This document shows, one piece after another, positions 1 through 6,211 of a stretch of DNA of 15,952 nt (within the stretch, counting starts at the first letter, position 1; every line of letters starts with the position of its first letter). A program made the position numbers and the translations under genes. Under the pieces are notes generated by a model. That model saw only the letters and a program-made list of their open reading frames with translations, searched no databases and was not told the origin of the DNA. This stretch comes from Rickettsiales bacterium (GTDB taxonomy: Bacteria > Pseudomonadota > Alphaproteobacteria > Rickettsiales > UBA1997): NCBI GenBank assembly GCA_031283795.1, contig JAITBB010000047.1, positions 1-15,952 on the forward strand. The letters run 5' to 3'.

Positions 1-1
1 A

Positions 2-604
2 AAAGAAGAGGAAAATGAAGAGGAAAACGAAGATACTCTCGAACTTACAGTGCGAGACAGGATAGATATCGTTTTGGAATCATATTTGGAAACTGGAAAT
101 AGCATTATAGAAGTCAAAGGGTGCGATGAGAAGATTACCCATATTACCACCAAATCGGCGGAGAACTATGTGAAAGAGGAGGAAGGGGCAGAGGGAGTTG
201 GAGAACCAAAATCATCTTCTGATGATCCAGAGAAAAGAGAGAATGCCCATAAACTCACAGTGCCAGGCGCAGAAGGACCGACAGAGAACTATGTGAAAGA
301 GGAGGAAGCAGGAGAATCTGAAAAATTAAAATCATTCCCCGATGATTCAGAGGAAGAGGAAGACGCTCATGACCTTACAGTGCTAGATGCAGAAAAATTG
401 ACAGGGAACTGTGCAAAAGAGGGGGGGGAGACAGAGAGGTTTAAAAAACCAGAATCATCCTCCGATGCCTTAGAAAGGCACCATGCCGCATCCGAAGAGC
501 TTAGTTCAATACCACTCCAGGGACAAACCGCTGACTCTACCGGTAAAAAGAAAACAAATGGTAGTAAAAAGAAACTAACCCCATTTGGTTGCTTGCTATT
601 CTAG
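2..604 (+). CDS. Acidic tandem-repeat protein with C-terminal CaaX-like tail (5' end outside window)
   Basis: The frame is open to the left edge, so this is the C-terminal part of a longer protein. I do not recognise a family. The visible ~200 residues are rich in Glu, Asp, Ser and Lys, hydrophilic and probably disordered, with no membrane segment. They contain imperfect repeats of 40-41 residues sharing an LTV...AE..T.NYVKEEE...K.SSDD core. The last residues are strongly basic (KKK and SKKK blocks) and end Cys-Leu-Leu-Phe at the stop codon, which matches a CaaX prenylation box with an adjacent polybasic patch. Bacteria have no protein prenyltransferases of this kind, so such a tail would act only in a eukaryotic host cell. 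A basic C-terminus also fits type IV secretion signals of intracellular bacteria. I infer a secreted, host-membrane-targeted effector; the function is unknown. A GTG at position 50 is in frame, but coding-like acidic sequence continues upstream of it. The stop overlaps the stop region of the convergent gene by 9 bp. Confidence 0.75.
   Translation, partial: KEEENEEENEDTLELTVRDRIDIVLESYLETGNSIIEVKGCDEKITHITTKSAENYVKEEEGAEGVGEPKSSSDDPEKRENAHKLTVPGAEGPTENYVKEEEAGESEKLKSFPDDSEEEEDAHDLTVLDAEKLTGNCAKEGGETERFKKPESSSDALERHHAASEELSSIPLQGQTADSTGKKKTNGSKKKLTPFGCLLF
161..505 (+). repeat. Tandem ~120-bp coding repeats in the acidic protein
   Basis: Three units follow one another: 161-283 (41 codons), 284-403 (40 codons) and a diverged third from 404 to about 505. 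The first 25 bases of units one and two (161-185 and 284-308) are identical; the third aligns mainly at the protein level. A further half-unit (LELTV, from about 41) lies upstream, so the array probably continues outside the window. In-frame repeats with near-identical DNA suggest recent duplication and possible copy-number variation. Confidence 0.75.
421..428 (+). repeat. Homopolymeric G8 tract in coding sequence
   Basis: Eight consecutive G residues lie inside the third repeat of the acidic protein gene. Reading the shifted frames by hand, loss of one G gives a TAG at 471-473 and gain of one G gives a TAA at 442-444. Either slip removes the basic tail and the terminal Cys-Leu-Leu-Phe. The tract is short for a contingency locus, so its role as a switch is only a suggestion. 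Confidence 0.5.
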
Positions 605-1354
605 GGCCAGGCTTTTAACGGTTTTCCATGGTATAAAATCCAAAATTGATATTCTGTATCTTATCTTCGTGCTATCGAACAACTTTGTTTTACGTTTGGA
701 GTATTCACTGTTTGCATTGCCAATTATGCTGTTCATGCTAGATTCTAGGCTCTTTTTTTCCTTTTCCCCCAGGCCAGCTGTGAGTTCAGAATAACCGTAC
801 TCGACAACCTGACCAATCTTCTTCCCAATAAGCTTTTTGCCCATAATGTCGTTCCTAGATAACTTCATAAAGAGATGACTCTGCTGACTGGCTTCAATAC
901 CCTCACCAAGCTTTACCTCCATAGAATAGTATATCCTGTCACCTTCCCGGGCAACTCTGCTATGGTCTATTTTGTTGTTTTTTCTTCTCTCCACATAATT
1001 ATCCTCTAATATTTTCAGCTTCAGGAGAATATTTGTCACATTTTTGATTTTTCCCTCCATTGGAGTTATTCCTCTCTGGGAATCAAAGTCTGGTCCAAGT
1101 TGCTTTTTTTTAACCACTGTTTTCGACACTTCCCTCGAGCCATCAATGGCGCTTGAAACATATTTTCCACTCTTCTTTACTCCAACCTTCTCTCTAGCCA
1201 TTTCTAGCACAGAACTTAATTTGCGTTTGTCTATGAATCTGGAATTAAATTTCAGGTAACTGTAGAACATGATACACAGGGCAACCAACATCGTGAGCGC
1301 CCTAAAATATTTGTTCCTGAATAAATTATTTATAGATCCGAATAGCCTATCCAT
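596..1354 (-). CDS. Single-pass membrane-anchored protein, possibly FKBP-like
   Basis: This is a 252-residue protein with a basic N-terminus and one hydrophobic segment at about residues 17-35, then a hydrophilic remainder, so it is probably inner-membrane anchored with its bulk in the periplasm. I do not firmly recognise it. Residues of about 137-195 (GDRIYYSMEVKLGEG ... GKKLIGKKIGQVVEYGYSEL) resemble the GD-x-V-x-V-x-Y ... GMKVGEKR pattern of FKBP-type prolyl isomerases, but the match is weak and the active-site aromatic residues are not clear, so it may be degenerate or unrelated. The gene is last in an operon with ftsH and a cyclophilin. Its ATG lies 5 nt after the cyclophilin stop, and GGAG at 1363-1366 is a good ribosome-binding site that overlaps the end of the upstream gene. 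The operon context supports a role in extracytoplasmic folding. The 3' end overlaps the convergent acidic-repeat gene by 9 bp. Confidence 0.7.
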   Translation of the reverse strand: MDRLFGSINNLFRNKYFRALTMLVALCIMFYSYLKFNSRFIDKRKLSSVLEMAREKVGVKKSGKYVSSAIDGSREVSKTVVKKKQLGPDFDSQRGITPMEGKIKNVTNILLKLKILEDNYVERRKNNKIDHSRVAREGDRIYYSMEVKLGEGIEASQQSHLFMKLSRNDIMGKKLIGKKIGQVVEYGYSELTAGLGEKEKKSLESSMNSIIGNANSEYSKRKTKLFDSTKIRYRISILDFIPWKTVKSLALE

Positions 1355-1359
1355 ATTTT

Positions 1360-2316
1360 TTACTCCAATTCACTGTTAAGTCTAATAATTTTGTCCAACA
1401 GACATTCATCCTTGTTCTTACTTTCACTCTCAGAATCAATCTTTTTGAGCTCCTTTAGACTCCGGAGCATCTCGATTCTAGCCATCCTTCTGTTTTTGAT
1501 CTGTTCCTCTGTGTCCTCCTCGTAGTTGTAATTTAAATCCTTCATGAGGACCATTTTAATTACCACATCTGGATTGGCAACCATCCCGTTAGTATCGTTT
1601 TCAGAGAAGGCAATGTTGTCCACGAGCTCCATGCCATAGATTACCTTTCCCCAGGCTGTGTACTGGCCATCTAGATGTTCAAAATACTTACCAGTGACTA
1701 TAAAAAATTGACTATTGGCGCTGTCCAGATCATTGGCTCTCGCCATTGAAACGGTTCCCCTTATGTGCTTCGTATCATTTATTTCAGCATGCATTTTTCC
1801 AAACTTGCTTCCTCCCATTCCGGTACCCGTGGGATCGCCCGTCTGGGCCATGAATCCCTTTATAACTCTGTGGAATTTGCTGCCATCATAGAAACCCTCC
1901 CGAACGAGCATACTTACCCTCTGTACGTGCCCAATCGCTTTATCGGGAAACATTTTTATTACAACTATTCCATCCTTCAGCTCCATGAGAAGAAGATTAT
2001 TCAACTCGATGTCATTGGGTATTGCCTTCTCCTCCTCACTAGGTTCACTCTCCGGAAGAACCTCTGCCTGAGCTTCTGCCGGGGGCTCGACCGGAGTCTC
2101 CAGCGGAGTTCCCGCCGAGGCCCCTCCAGGGGTTGGGATCCCAACCCCTGGAGGGGCCTCTGGAACCGGAGAAACATTCGGAACGACTAGAGTCGGCTCT
2201 TCTCCTGGAGGGGGAGTCGCAGAACCTCCTCTTAGTGAGCTGCCGGCAAGAACGGCTAAAACACAAACAAAAATACGACTAAATAGTCTAACCCTCTTCG
2301 CCACTAGTGTTTTCAT
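1360..2316 (-). CDS. Cyclophilin-type peptidyl-prolyl cis-trans isomerase, exported
   Basis: This protein of 318 residues catalyses cis-trans isomerisation of Xaa-Pro bonds, probably in the periplasm. Residues 1-27 form a signal peptide (basic start, hydrophobic core, Ala/Gly/Ser end). Residues 34-100 are a Pro/Glu-rich linker, 108-260 the cyclophilin domain, and 261-318 a charged helical tail not usual in minimal bacterial cyclophilins. Visible active-site motifs are FHRVI-GFM-QTGDPTGTG (148-166, catalytic Arg150, Gln158), SMARA (190-194), NSQFFI (201-206) and LDGQYTAWGKV (215-225), where Tyr replaces the His common in human CypA. The ATG overlaps the end of ftsH by 29 bp. It is supported by GGAGGG at 2325-2330 with an 8-nt spacer, and a later start would destroy the signal peptide. 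The linker is encoded across a perfect 44-bp palindrome (2117-2160). Co-transcription with ftsH suggests a shared role in envelope protein quality control. Confidence 0.93.
   Translation of the reverse strand: MKTLVAKRVRLFSRIFVCVLAVLAGSSLRGGSATPPPGEEPTLVVPNVSPVPEAPPGVGIPTPGGASAGTPLETPVEPPAEAQAEVLPESEPSEEEKAIPNDIELNNLLLMELKDGIVVIKMFPDKAIGHVQRVSMLVREGFYDGSKFHRVIKGFMAQTGDPTGTGMGGSKFGKMHAEINDTKHIRGTVSMARANDLDSANSQFFIVTGKYFEHLDGQYTAWGKVIYGMELVDNIAFSENDTNGMVANPDVVIKMVLMKDLNYNYEEDTEEQIKNRRMARIEMLRSLKELKKIDSESESKNKDECLLDKIIRLNSELE
2117..2160. repeat. Perfect 44-bp palindrome inside the cyclophilin gene
   Basis: Every base from 2117 to 2160 pairs with its partner around a centre between 2138 and 2139 (GGGATCCC core); symmetry ends at 2116/2161. 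It is GC-rich and encodes residues 53-67 of the cyclophilin, in the Pro/Gly linker between signal peptide and enzyme domain. Starting at a codon boundary and keeping the frame, it resembles in concept the palindromic elements that insert into rickettsial genes, though it is shorter than those I know. In mRNA it would form a hairpin of about 20 bp with almost no loop. Confidence 0.9.
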
Positions 2317-4210
2317 TTTTATTTCCCTCCATAACTTTGACTAACAGAGAAACGGAATCCACAAGGATATTTTCCCCATTGGCTATATCTTTTCTTATTA
2401 CTTTTCCCTCAATGAGATCTCTGATCTCCTGTCCAGTCAGGGTTTCATATTTGAGTAGAGCCTCGGCTATAATAACCAGATTCTCTCTGTTTTTAACTAT
2501 AATCTCTTCGGCAGCTTTCTTACATCCCATAATTATACTCTTTATTTCCTGGTCAATGGTTCTCAGAGTTTCATCGGAAGAGGCCTCGAGACTATAATTA
2601 TTGTCTCTATCCAACTTTCTGGCCATATAGACGGGACCAATACTATTGCTCATGCCGAATCGCACAACCATCTCCTTAGCCATATGTGTTGCCCCTCTGA
2701 TATCACTTGCAGCTCCAGCCGTAACGCTGTCAGCCCCAAAGACGATCTCTTCAGCAGCTCTACCGCCCATGGCTATAGTGATGTCATCTATCATCCTAGC
2801 CTTAGTTGTGGCCGTGAGTCTCCCATCATCCTCGGAGGGCATAGAAACATAACCCCCCGCTCTTCCTCTGGATATGATTGTTGCCTTATAGATTGGATCA
2901 GAATTTCTACAATTCACCGCAACAATCGCATGGCCAGCCTCGTGATACGCTATAAGCTTGATTTCCTCCTCCTTTTTGACCTTACTCTGGTTCTTTACAC
3001 CCATTAGAACCCTCTCCTTAGCCTCCTCGATCTCATCGTCTGTTATTACTTTTTTATTAATCCTTGCGGCCAGCAGTCCGGCCTCATTGATAATATTGGC
3101 TAAATCGGCCCCACTGAAACCCGGTGTGGACTTTGCCACAGATCTTAGATCAACATTTGGTGCCATTTTTACTTTTTTAGCATGAACCTTTAGTATTTCC
3201 TCCCGTCCATTCACATCGGGCAATCGAACCGTGATCTGTCTGTCAAATCTACCGGGACGGAGGAGGGCGCTGTCCAGCACATCCTCTCTATTGGTGGCGG
3301 CAATGACTATAATTCCCTCATTGCCCTCAAAACCATCTAGTTCCACCAGGAGCTGGTTGAGAGTCTGTTCTCTCTCATCACAGCCCCCGCCAAAGCTCAC
3401 ACCTCTATGCCTACCAACGGCGTCAATCTCATCTATGAACACCAGGCAGGGAGCATTTTTCTTAGCCTCCGTGAACATATCCCGCACGCGACTCGCGCCA
3501 ACTCCCACAAACATTTCCACAAAATCCGATCCGGATATGAAATAGAATGGGACATTTGCCTCCCCGGCAATGGCCTTCGCCAGAAGCGTTTTACCTGTAC
3601 CCGGAGGACCCACCATAAGGCATCCTCTTGGTATCCGGGCGCCTATGGCCGTATACTTGTCCGGATCCCTCAGAAAATCTACCAACTCTCTGAGCTCATC
3701 CTTAGCCTCGTCAATCCCAGCGACGTCCTCAAAGGTTGTTTTACATTTTACCTGCAGCAATTTCGCTCTGGACTTTGAAAAACTAAAGGGGTTACCCTCA
3801 TTTGAATTCATGACCCTTAGTCTTGTGAAGATAAGCCACAGCCATAGAATCGTTGGCAACCAATTTATAAGAACGTCCCACAAAATATGTTTTCTATTAG
3901 CCCTTGGAGAGATTTTTATTTTGGTCCCACTAGCCCTGAGACTTTTCAGAAGACCGTCGTAGCTAAACATCCAGTAGGGAGCATAGGTGCTAAAATTTTC
4001 ACCACTTTTCAGAGAGCCGGTTAACTCTTCTCCCTTTATCTCAACTGCCCTGACCTCACCCTCCTGAACCCTGTCTAGGAACTCGGAGAATATTATTTTG
4101 TCATATTTTGTCCCCCCGTCTTTGTCTGGAGATACCAGAACATTGGATATAACATATAGCAGAAACATTAGAAGTATCCACCAAAAAAGACTACTTACTA
4201 CCTTCTTCAT
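2288..4210 (-). CDS. ftsH: ATP-dependent zinc metalloprotease FtsH
   Basis: FtsH is a hexameric membrane-bound AAA+ protease that degrades misfolded or unneeded membrane proteins and regulators, including in other bacteria the LpxC enzyme of lipid A synthesis. This copy has 640 residues, normal for the family. It shows an N-terminal membrane segment (7-25), a periplasmic domain, a second membrane segment (about 109-128), the AAA+ module with Walker A GPPGTGKT (201-208), Walker B FIDEID (258-263) and second region of homology around 316-322, and the zinc site HEAGH (423-427) with a likely third ligand Asp503. All catalytic residues are present. In the usual GGG-N-DEREQ motif the Asn is Cys278, a mild oddity. 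The ATG has a weak TGGAG upstream. It heads an operon with the cyclophilin and the membrane-anchored protein. A promoter candidate lies about 75-105 bases upstream. Confidence 0.98.
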   Translation of the reverse strand: MKKVVSSLFWWILLMFLLYVISNVLVSPDKDGGTKYDKIIFSEFLDRVQEGEVRAVEIKGEELTGSLKSGENFSTYAPYWMFSYDGLLKSLRASGTKIKISPRANRKHILWDVLINWLPTILWLWLIFTRLRVMNSNEGNPFSFSKSRAKLLQVKCKTTFEDVAGIDEAKDELRELVDFLRDPDKYTAIGARIPRGCLMVGPPGTGKTLLAKAIAGEANVPFYFISGSDFVEMFVGVGASRVRDMFTEAKKNAPCLVFIDEIDAVGRHRGVSFGGGCDEREQTLNQLLVELDGFEGNEGIIVIAATNREDVLDSALLRPGRFDRQITVRLPDVNGREEILKVHAKKVKMAPNVDLRSVAKSTPGFSGADLANIINEAGLLAARINKKVITDDEIEEAKERVLMGVKNQSKVKKEEEIKLIAYHEAGHAIVAVNCRNSDPIYKATIISRGRAGGYVSMPSEDDGRLTATTKARMIDDITIAMGGRAAEEIVFGADSVTAGAASDIRGATHMAKEMVVRFGMSNSIGPVYMARKLDRDNNYSLEASSDETLRTIDQEIKSIIMGCKKAAEEIIVKNRENLVIIAEALLKYETLTGQEIRDLIEGKVIRKDIANGENILVDSVSLLVKVMEGNKNENTSGEEG

Positions 4211-4285
4211 CCACTAAAACTCCAGTTATCAACATTCCTGGTCCGATGGGCCAAATTGCTATCGGACTGCCGTAGGACAGTACTC

Positions 4286-4314
4286 AATATATTTAAAAAA
4301 TCAACGCTTATAAA
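4286..4314 (-). promoter_or_regulatory. Candidate sigma70-type promoter for the ftsH operon
   Basis: On the minus strand TTTATA (plus 4309-4314) and TATATT (plus 4286-4291) are separated by 17 bases, giving a leader of roughly 70 nt. The -10 is a good match and the -35 a 4/6 match. The region is AT-rich, so chance matches are likely. Confidence 0.35.
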
Positions 4315-4504
4315 AAATTGGGACAACTTCTATTTTTCGCTTTCGAGCAATGGAAATGTAGGGTGAAGGCCAGAGTGACCATTACATTCATATTTCCAAT
4401 GGGAACCAGAGTGCCATGGAAAATATACGTGCTCCAGCTTACCATTAAAATTTATCTAATTATTAAAGATTATCCGGCAGCACTGGAGGTATTCTCTGGC
4501 TTCC

Positions 4505-4553
4505 GGCCATACCCGGCGATTTTATATCTATACTAAAATCGCCGGGTATGGCC
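4505..4553. repeat. Intergenic inverted repeat, 20-bp perfect stem, 9-nt loop
   Basis: Bases 4505-4524 are the exact reverse complement of 4534-4553, with loop 4525-4533. It sits 19 bp past the kinase stop on the transcribed strand, where a terminator would be expected. The stem is long and neither side is followed by a T-run, so it is not a standard intrinsic terminator. It may stabilise the 3' end of the kinase mRNA or be a palindromic repeat element. Confidence 0.85.
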
Positions 4554-4572
4554 TGGTGCGCGAACATTCGAG

Positions 4573-5766
4573 TCATTGGAGAGAAAATCCACTTTTCTTT
4601 CTTTTGGAATCAGTGGTGCTCTGTTCAACTTCTGTGTCCTGCCGCACTATGGTCATAGTTGCTTCCCCTGTCGCAGTCTTACCCATAAAGGCGTTGATAG
4701 CATTGGAACTGTCTGCCAGTTCTCTGGCCAATATGTCTTTATCTATGGCCTCTCCAACACTTTCTTTGGCATCTTCTCGCCTCTTTCTCACCAGTTTACC
4801 TTCCCTCTGTTCCCGTATTTTTCTTCTCTCTACATTCTCTTTCATTTTTCTGGCCTTTTCTAACAGCCTCCCTATTGTGTATCTCTCTTTAGGATCCATT
4901 TTGGTTGCCCCTATGATTATTTTTTTCATCTCGGGGGGAAGCGATGGTACTTTGTCAAGTTCATTTTGAATCATCTGTTCTTTGTCTTCTCTTTTATATT
5001 CGTATATGCTACTCATTAAAAATTTTAAAGCTTTTAAAGTTAAAAAGGGGAGCCCATCGTCAATTCCAAATATTCCCCGGAGTCTTTTCCCGGTAACCGA
5101 CTCTAATAGAGTCAGCCCTATGGCAAAGACATCAGCTTTGCTCAGATCAACCATCTTCCTTTCTCCTTTTTCTTTATCATGCTGTTCTGGTGGCATATAA
5201 CCTAGTGTTCCAGTTTCCTGGATACCCCTGAGTCCCTCCACCATCTCGCCAAAGTCAGCGATAACCGGCCGGCACAATCCATCTTCGTTTTCAATGACAA
5301 AAATATTTTCCGGTTTTATGTCCAGATGAGCAAAGTTATTATCATGAATTGTCTTGAAAACTTCAAACATGGCAATCAGGTTGTCTGGATCCTCACATAG
5401 TTCCCGGGCCTTTTTGGGTTTGTTTTTTAATAATTTTCCCAGATCTCCTCCTCCATAGTATTCTGATACGATAACTCCGCTATCCCCCGAGACATACTTT
5501 ATATCTTGCACAGCAGATGACTCGGGAAATTTTTTACTAAGCTTCTCAAAGAATAAATGTTCACCAACGGATCTTTTACCAGCAGGTTTACCAAGCTGAG
5601 TCTTCACCACAAGGGGCTTACCCTCCCTGCTCAAAACCTTGTACACCTTGCCATTGGTACCTCGACCAATGCATTCGAAGCTTGCATTCTCAGCTAAAGT
5701 TTCTCCATTGAATAGTCCAGTTCTAGTCAAAGCCTCACTCAAAACTTTCCTTGTCTCATCGTCCAT
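4573..5766 (-). CDS. Eukaryote-like Ser/Thr protein kinase (soluble)
   Basis: This 397-residue protein has a complete Hanks-type kinase domain (about 28-310) and would phosphorylate Ser/Thr of unknown targets. Visible motifs are the Gly-rich loop GRGTNGKV (34-41), VVK with Lys55, a probable helix-C Glu74, the catalytic loop HLDIKPEN (147-154, Asp149 and Lys151), DFG (171-173), PPE in place of APE (192-194) and Asp212 of helix F. HLD instead of HRD occurs in some eukaryotic CaMK-type kinases. The C-terminal part (about 295-360) is a highly charged, probably coiled-coil helix, followed by a basic end (SKRKKSGFSLQ). There is no membrane segment, PASTA or other sensor domain, unlike many bacterial regulatory kinases. 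The gene stands alone between two noncoding stretches, without a phosphatase partner. In an intracellular bacterium a translocated effector kinase is a reasonable inference; an internal regulator is the alternative. The ATG lacks a clear ribosome-binding site. Confidence 0.93.
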   Translation of the reverse strand: MDDETRKVLSEALTRTGLFNGETLAENASFECIGRGTNGKVYKVLSREGKPLVVKTQLGKPAGKRSVGEHLFFEKLSKKFPESSAVQDIKYVSGDSGVIVSEYYGGGDLGKLLKNKPKKARELCEDPDNLIAMFEVFKTIHDNNFAHLDIKPENIFVIENEDGLCRPVIADFGEMVEGLRGIQETGTLGYMPPEQHDKEKGERKMVDLSKADVFAIGLTLLESVTGKRLRGIFGIDDGLPFLTLKALKFLMSSIYEYKREDKEQMIQNELDKVPSLPPEMKKIIIGATKMDPKERYTIGRLLEKARKMKENVERRKIREQREGKLVRKRREDAKESVGEAIDKDILARELADSSNAINAFMGKTATGEATMTIVRQDTEVEQSTTDSKRKKSGFSLQ

Positions 5767-5854
5767 AACAGTCCAACTCTAGGAACATTAGCCGGATTGG
5801 ATATAGTACATTTCTTTTTTGAAGTAAATATATAGCATATTTATGGGACGGCCT

Positions 5855-5881
5855 CTATTTCTTCTTTTCGAAAGAGAATAG
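5855..5881. other. Hairpin with 11 paired bases and two single-base bulges
   Basis: CTATT pairs with AATAG, CT with AG and CTTT with AAAG around a TCG loop, with single T bulges at 5860 and 5863. It could be part of an untranslated RNA or leader. No function can be read from the sequence. Confidence 0.35.
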
Positions 5882-6019
5882 CAGTATATGGTGAGACACT
5901 CCTAGCAACAAAGACGCTACGAGGGGCAAACAGCTACTGGAGCACACAGTGGAAACCACTCTCCTAGTATCCCAAAGGATCTGGAGGAGGGGGGAATTGG
6001 GATAGGATCATCAGGGAAC

Positions 6020-6050
6020 TATTCCACGGTTCTGTGACAACTATGGAATA
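6020..6050. other. Hairpin upstream of the tRNA-Leu promoter
   Basis: TATTCCA (6020-6026) and TGGAATA (6044-6050) form a 7-bp stem, and GTT (6029-6031) with AAC (6039-6041) extends it inside. No T-run follows on the plus strand. It could be a weak terminator, an operator or part of an RNA. Confidence 0.35.
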
Positions 6051-6074
6051 ACTTTCCACTGAAAAACAAACCCC

Positions 6075-6104
6075 TTGTTTTTTATACTGCAGCAACAATA
6101 TTAT
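6075..6104 (+). promoter_or_regulatory. Candidate promoter for tRNA-Leu and obgE
   Basis: TTGTTT (6075-6080) and TATTAT (6099-6104) are separated by 18 bases, placing a start site just before the tRNA at 6117. Because obgE begins 8 nt after the tRNA, this probably drives both. Confidence 0.5.
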
Positions 6105-6116
6105 TAGCACTTAATG

Positions 6117-6203
6117 GCCCCGATGGCGGAATTGGTAGACGCGCTAGCTTCAGGTGCTAGTGATCGCAAGGTTGTGGAGGTTCGAGTCCTCTTCGGGGCA
6201 CCA
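6117..6203 (+). tRNA. tRNA-Leu (anticodon CAG)
   Basis: The molecule has 87 nt with a complete cloverleaf: acceptor stem GCCCCGA (6117-6123) with TCGGGGC (6193-6199), discriminator A6200 and an encoded CCA (6201-6203). The anticodon stem CTAGC/GCTAG encloses loop TTCAGGT with anticodon CAG at 6151-6153, reading CUG. The long variable arm (about 6161-6174) and the D-loop GG are typical of leucine tRNAs, and the T-loop GTTCGAG is standard. The obgE start codon follows 8 nt after the CCA, so tRNA processing also sets the 5' end of the obgE message. Confidence 0.97.
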
Positions 6204-6211
6204 GGTATTCT

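Larger units (their letters stand above)
4211..4572. other. Noncoding region between the kinase gene and ftsH
   Basis: This 362-bp stretch holds no convincing gene. On the minus strand it contains, in order of transcription, the 20-bp-stem inverted repeat just past the kinase stop, an AT-rich stretch with a promoter candidate for ftsH, and a leader with a small 7-bp stem (4241-4247 with 4261-4267). The only longer open frame (4318-4536, plus strand) runs into the inverted repeat and has no family features. Confidence 0.6.
5767..6116. other. Noncoding region between the kinase and tRNA-Leu
   Basis: No gene is supported in these 350 bp. The part next to the kinase is AT-rich and should hold its promoter, but I see no clear one. 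The middle (about 5845-6055) is less AT-rich and contains two hairpins. The end carries the tRNA-Leu promoter candidate. I compared the middle by eye with conserved motifs of RNase P RNA, SRP RNA and tmRNA and found none. Confidence 0.5.

Noticed and set aside
50..604. GTG at 50 as the true start of the acidic repeat protein
   Set aside because: The frame is open upstream to the window edge and codes for the same Glu-rich, repeat-like sequence (KEEENEEENEDTLELTV), so the protein continues to the left.
2045..2266. Minus-strand frame sharing a peptide with the plus-strand frame 1765-2190
   Set aside because: Both carry GPSRGWDPNPWRGL only because the 44-bp palindrome reads the same on both strands; neither is a gene.
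4318..4536. 72-codon plus-strand frame between the kinase and ftsH
   Set aside because: It has no family features, runs into the inverted repeat and overlaps the ftsH promoter region; it looks like chance.
4505..4553. Standard intrinsic terminator of the kinase gene
   Set aside because: The stem is too long and no T-run follows on the transcribed strand.
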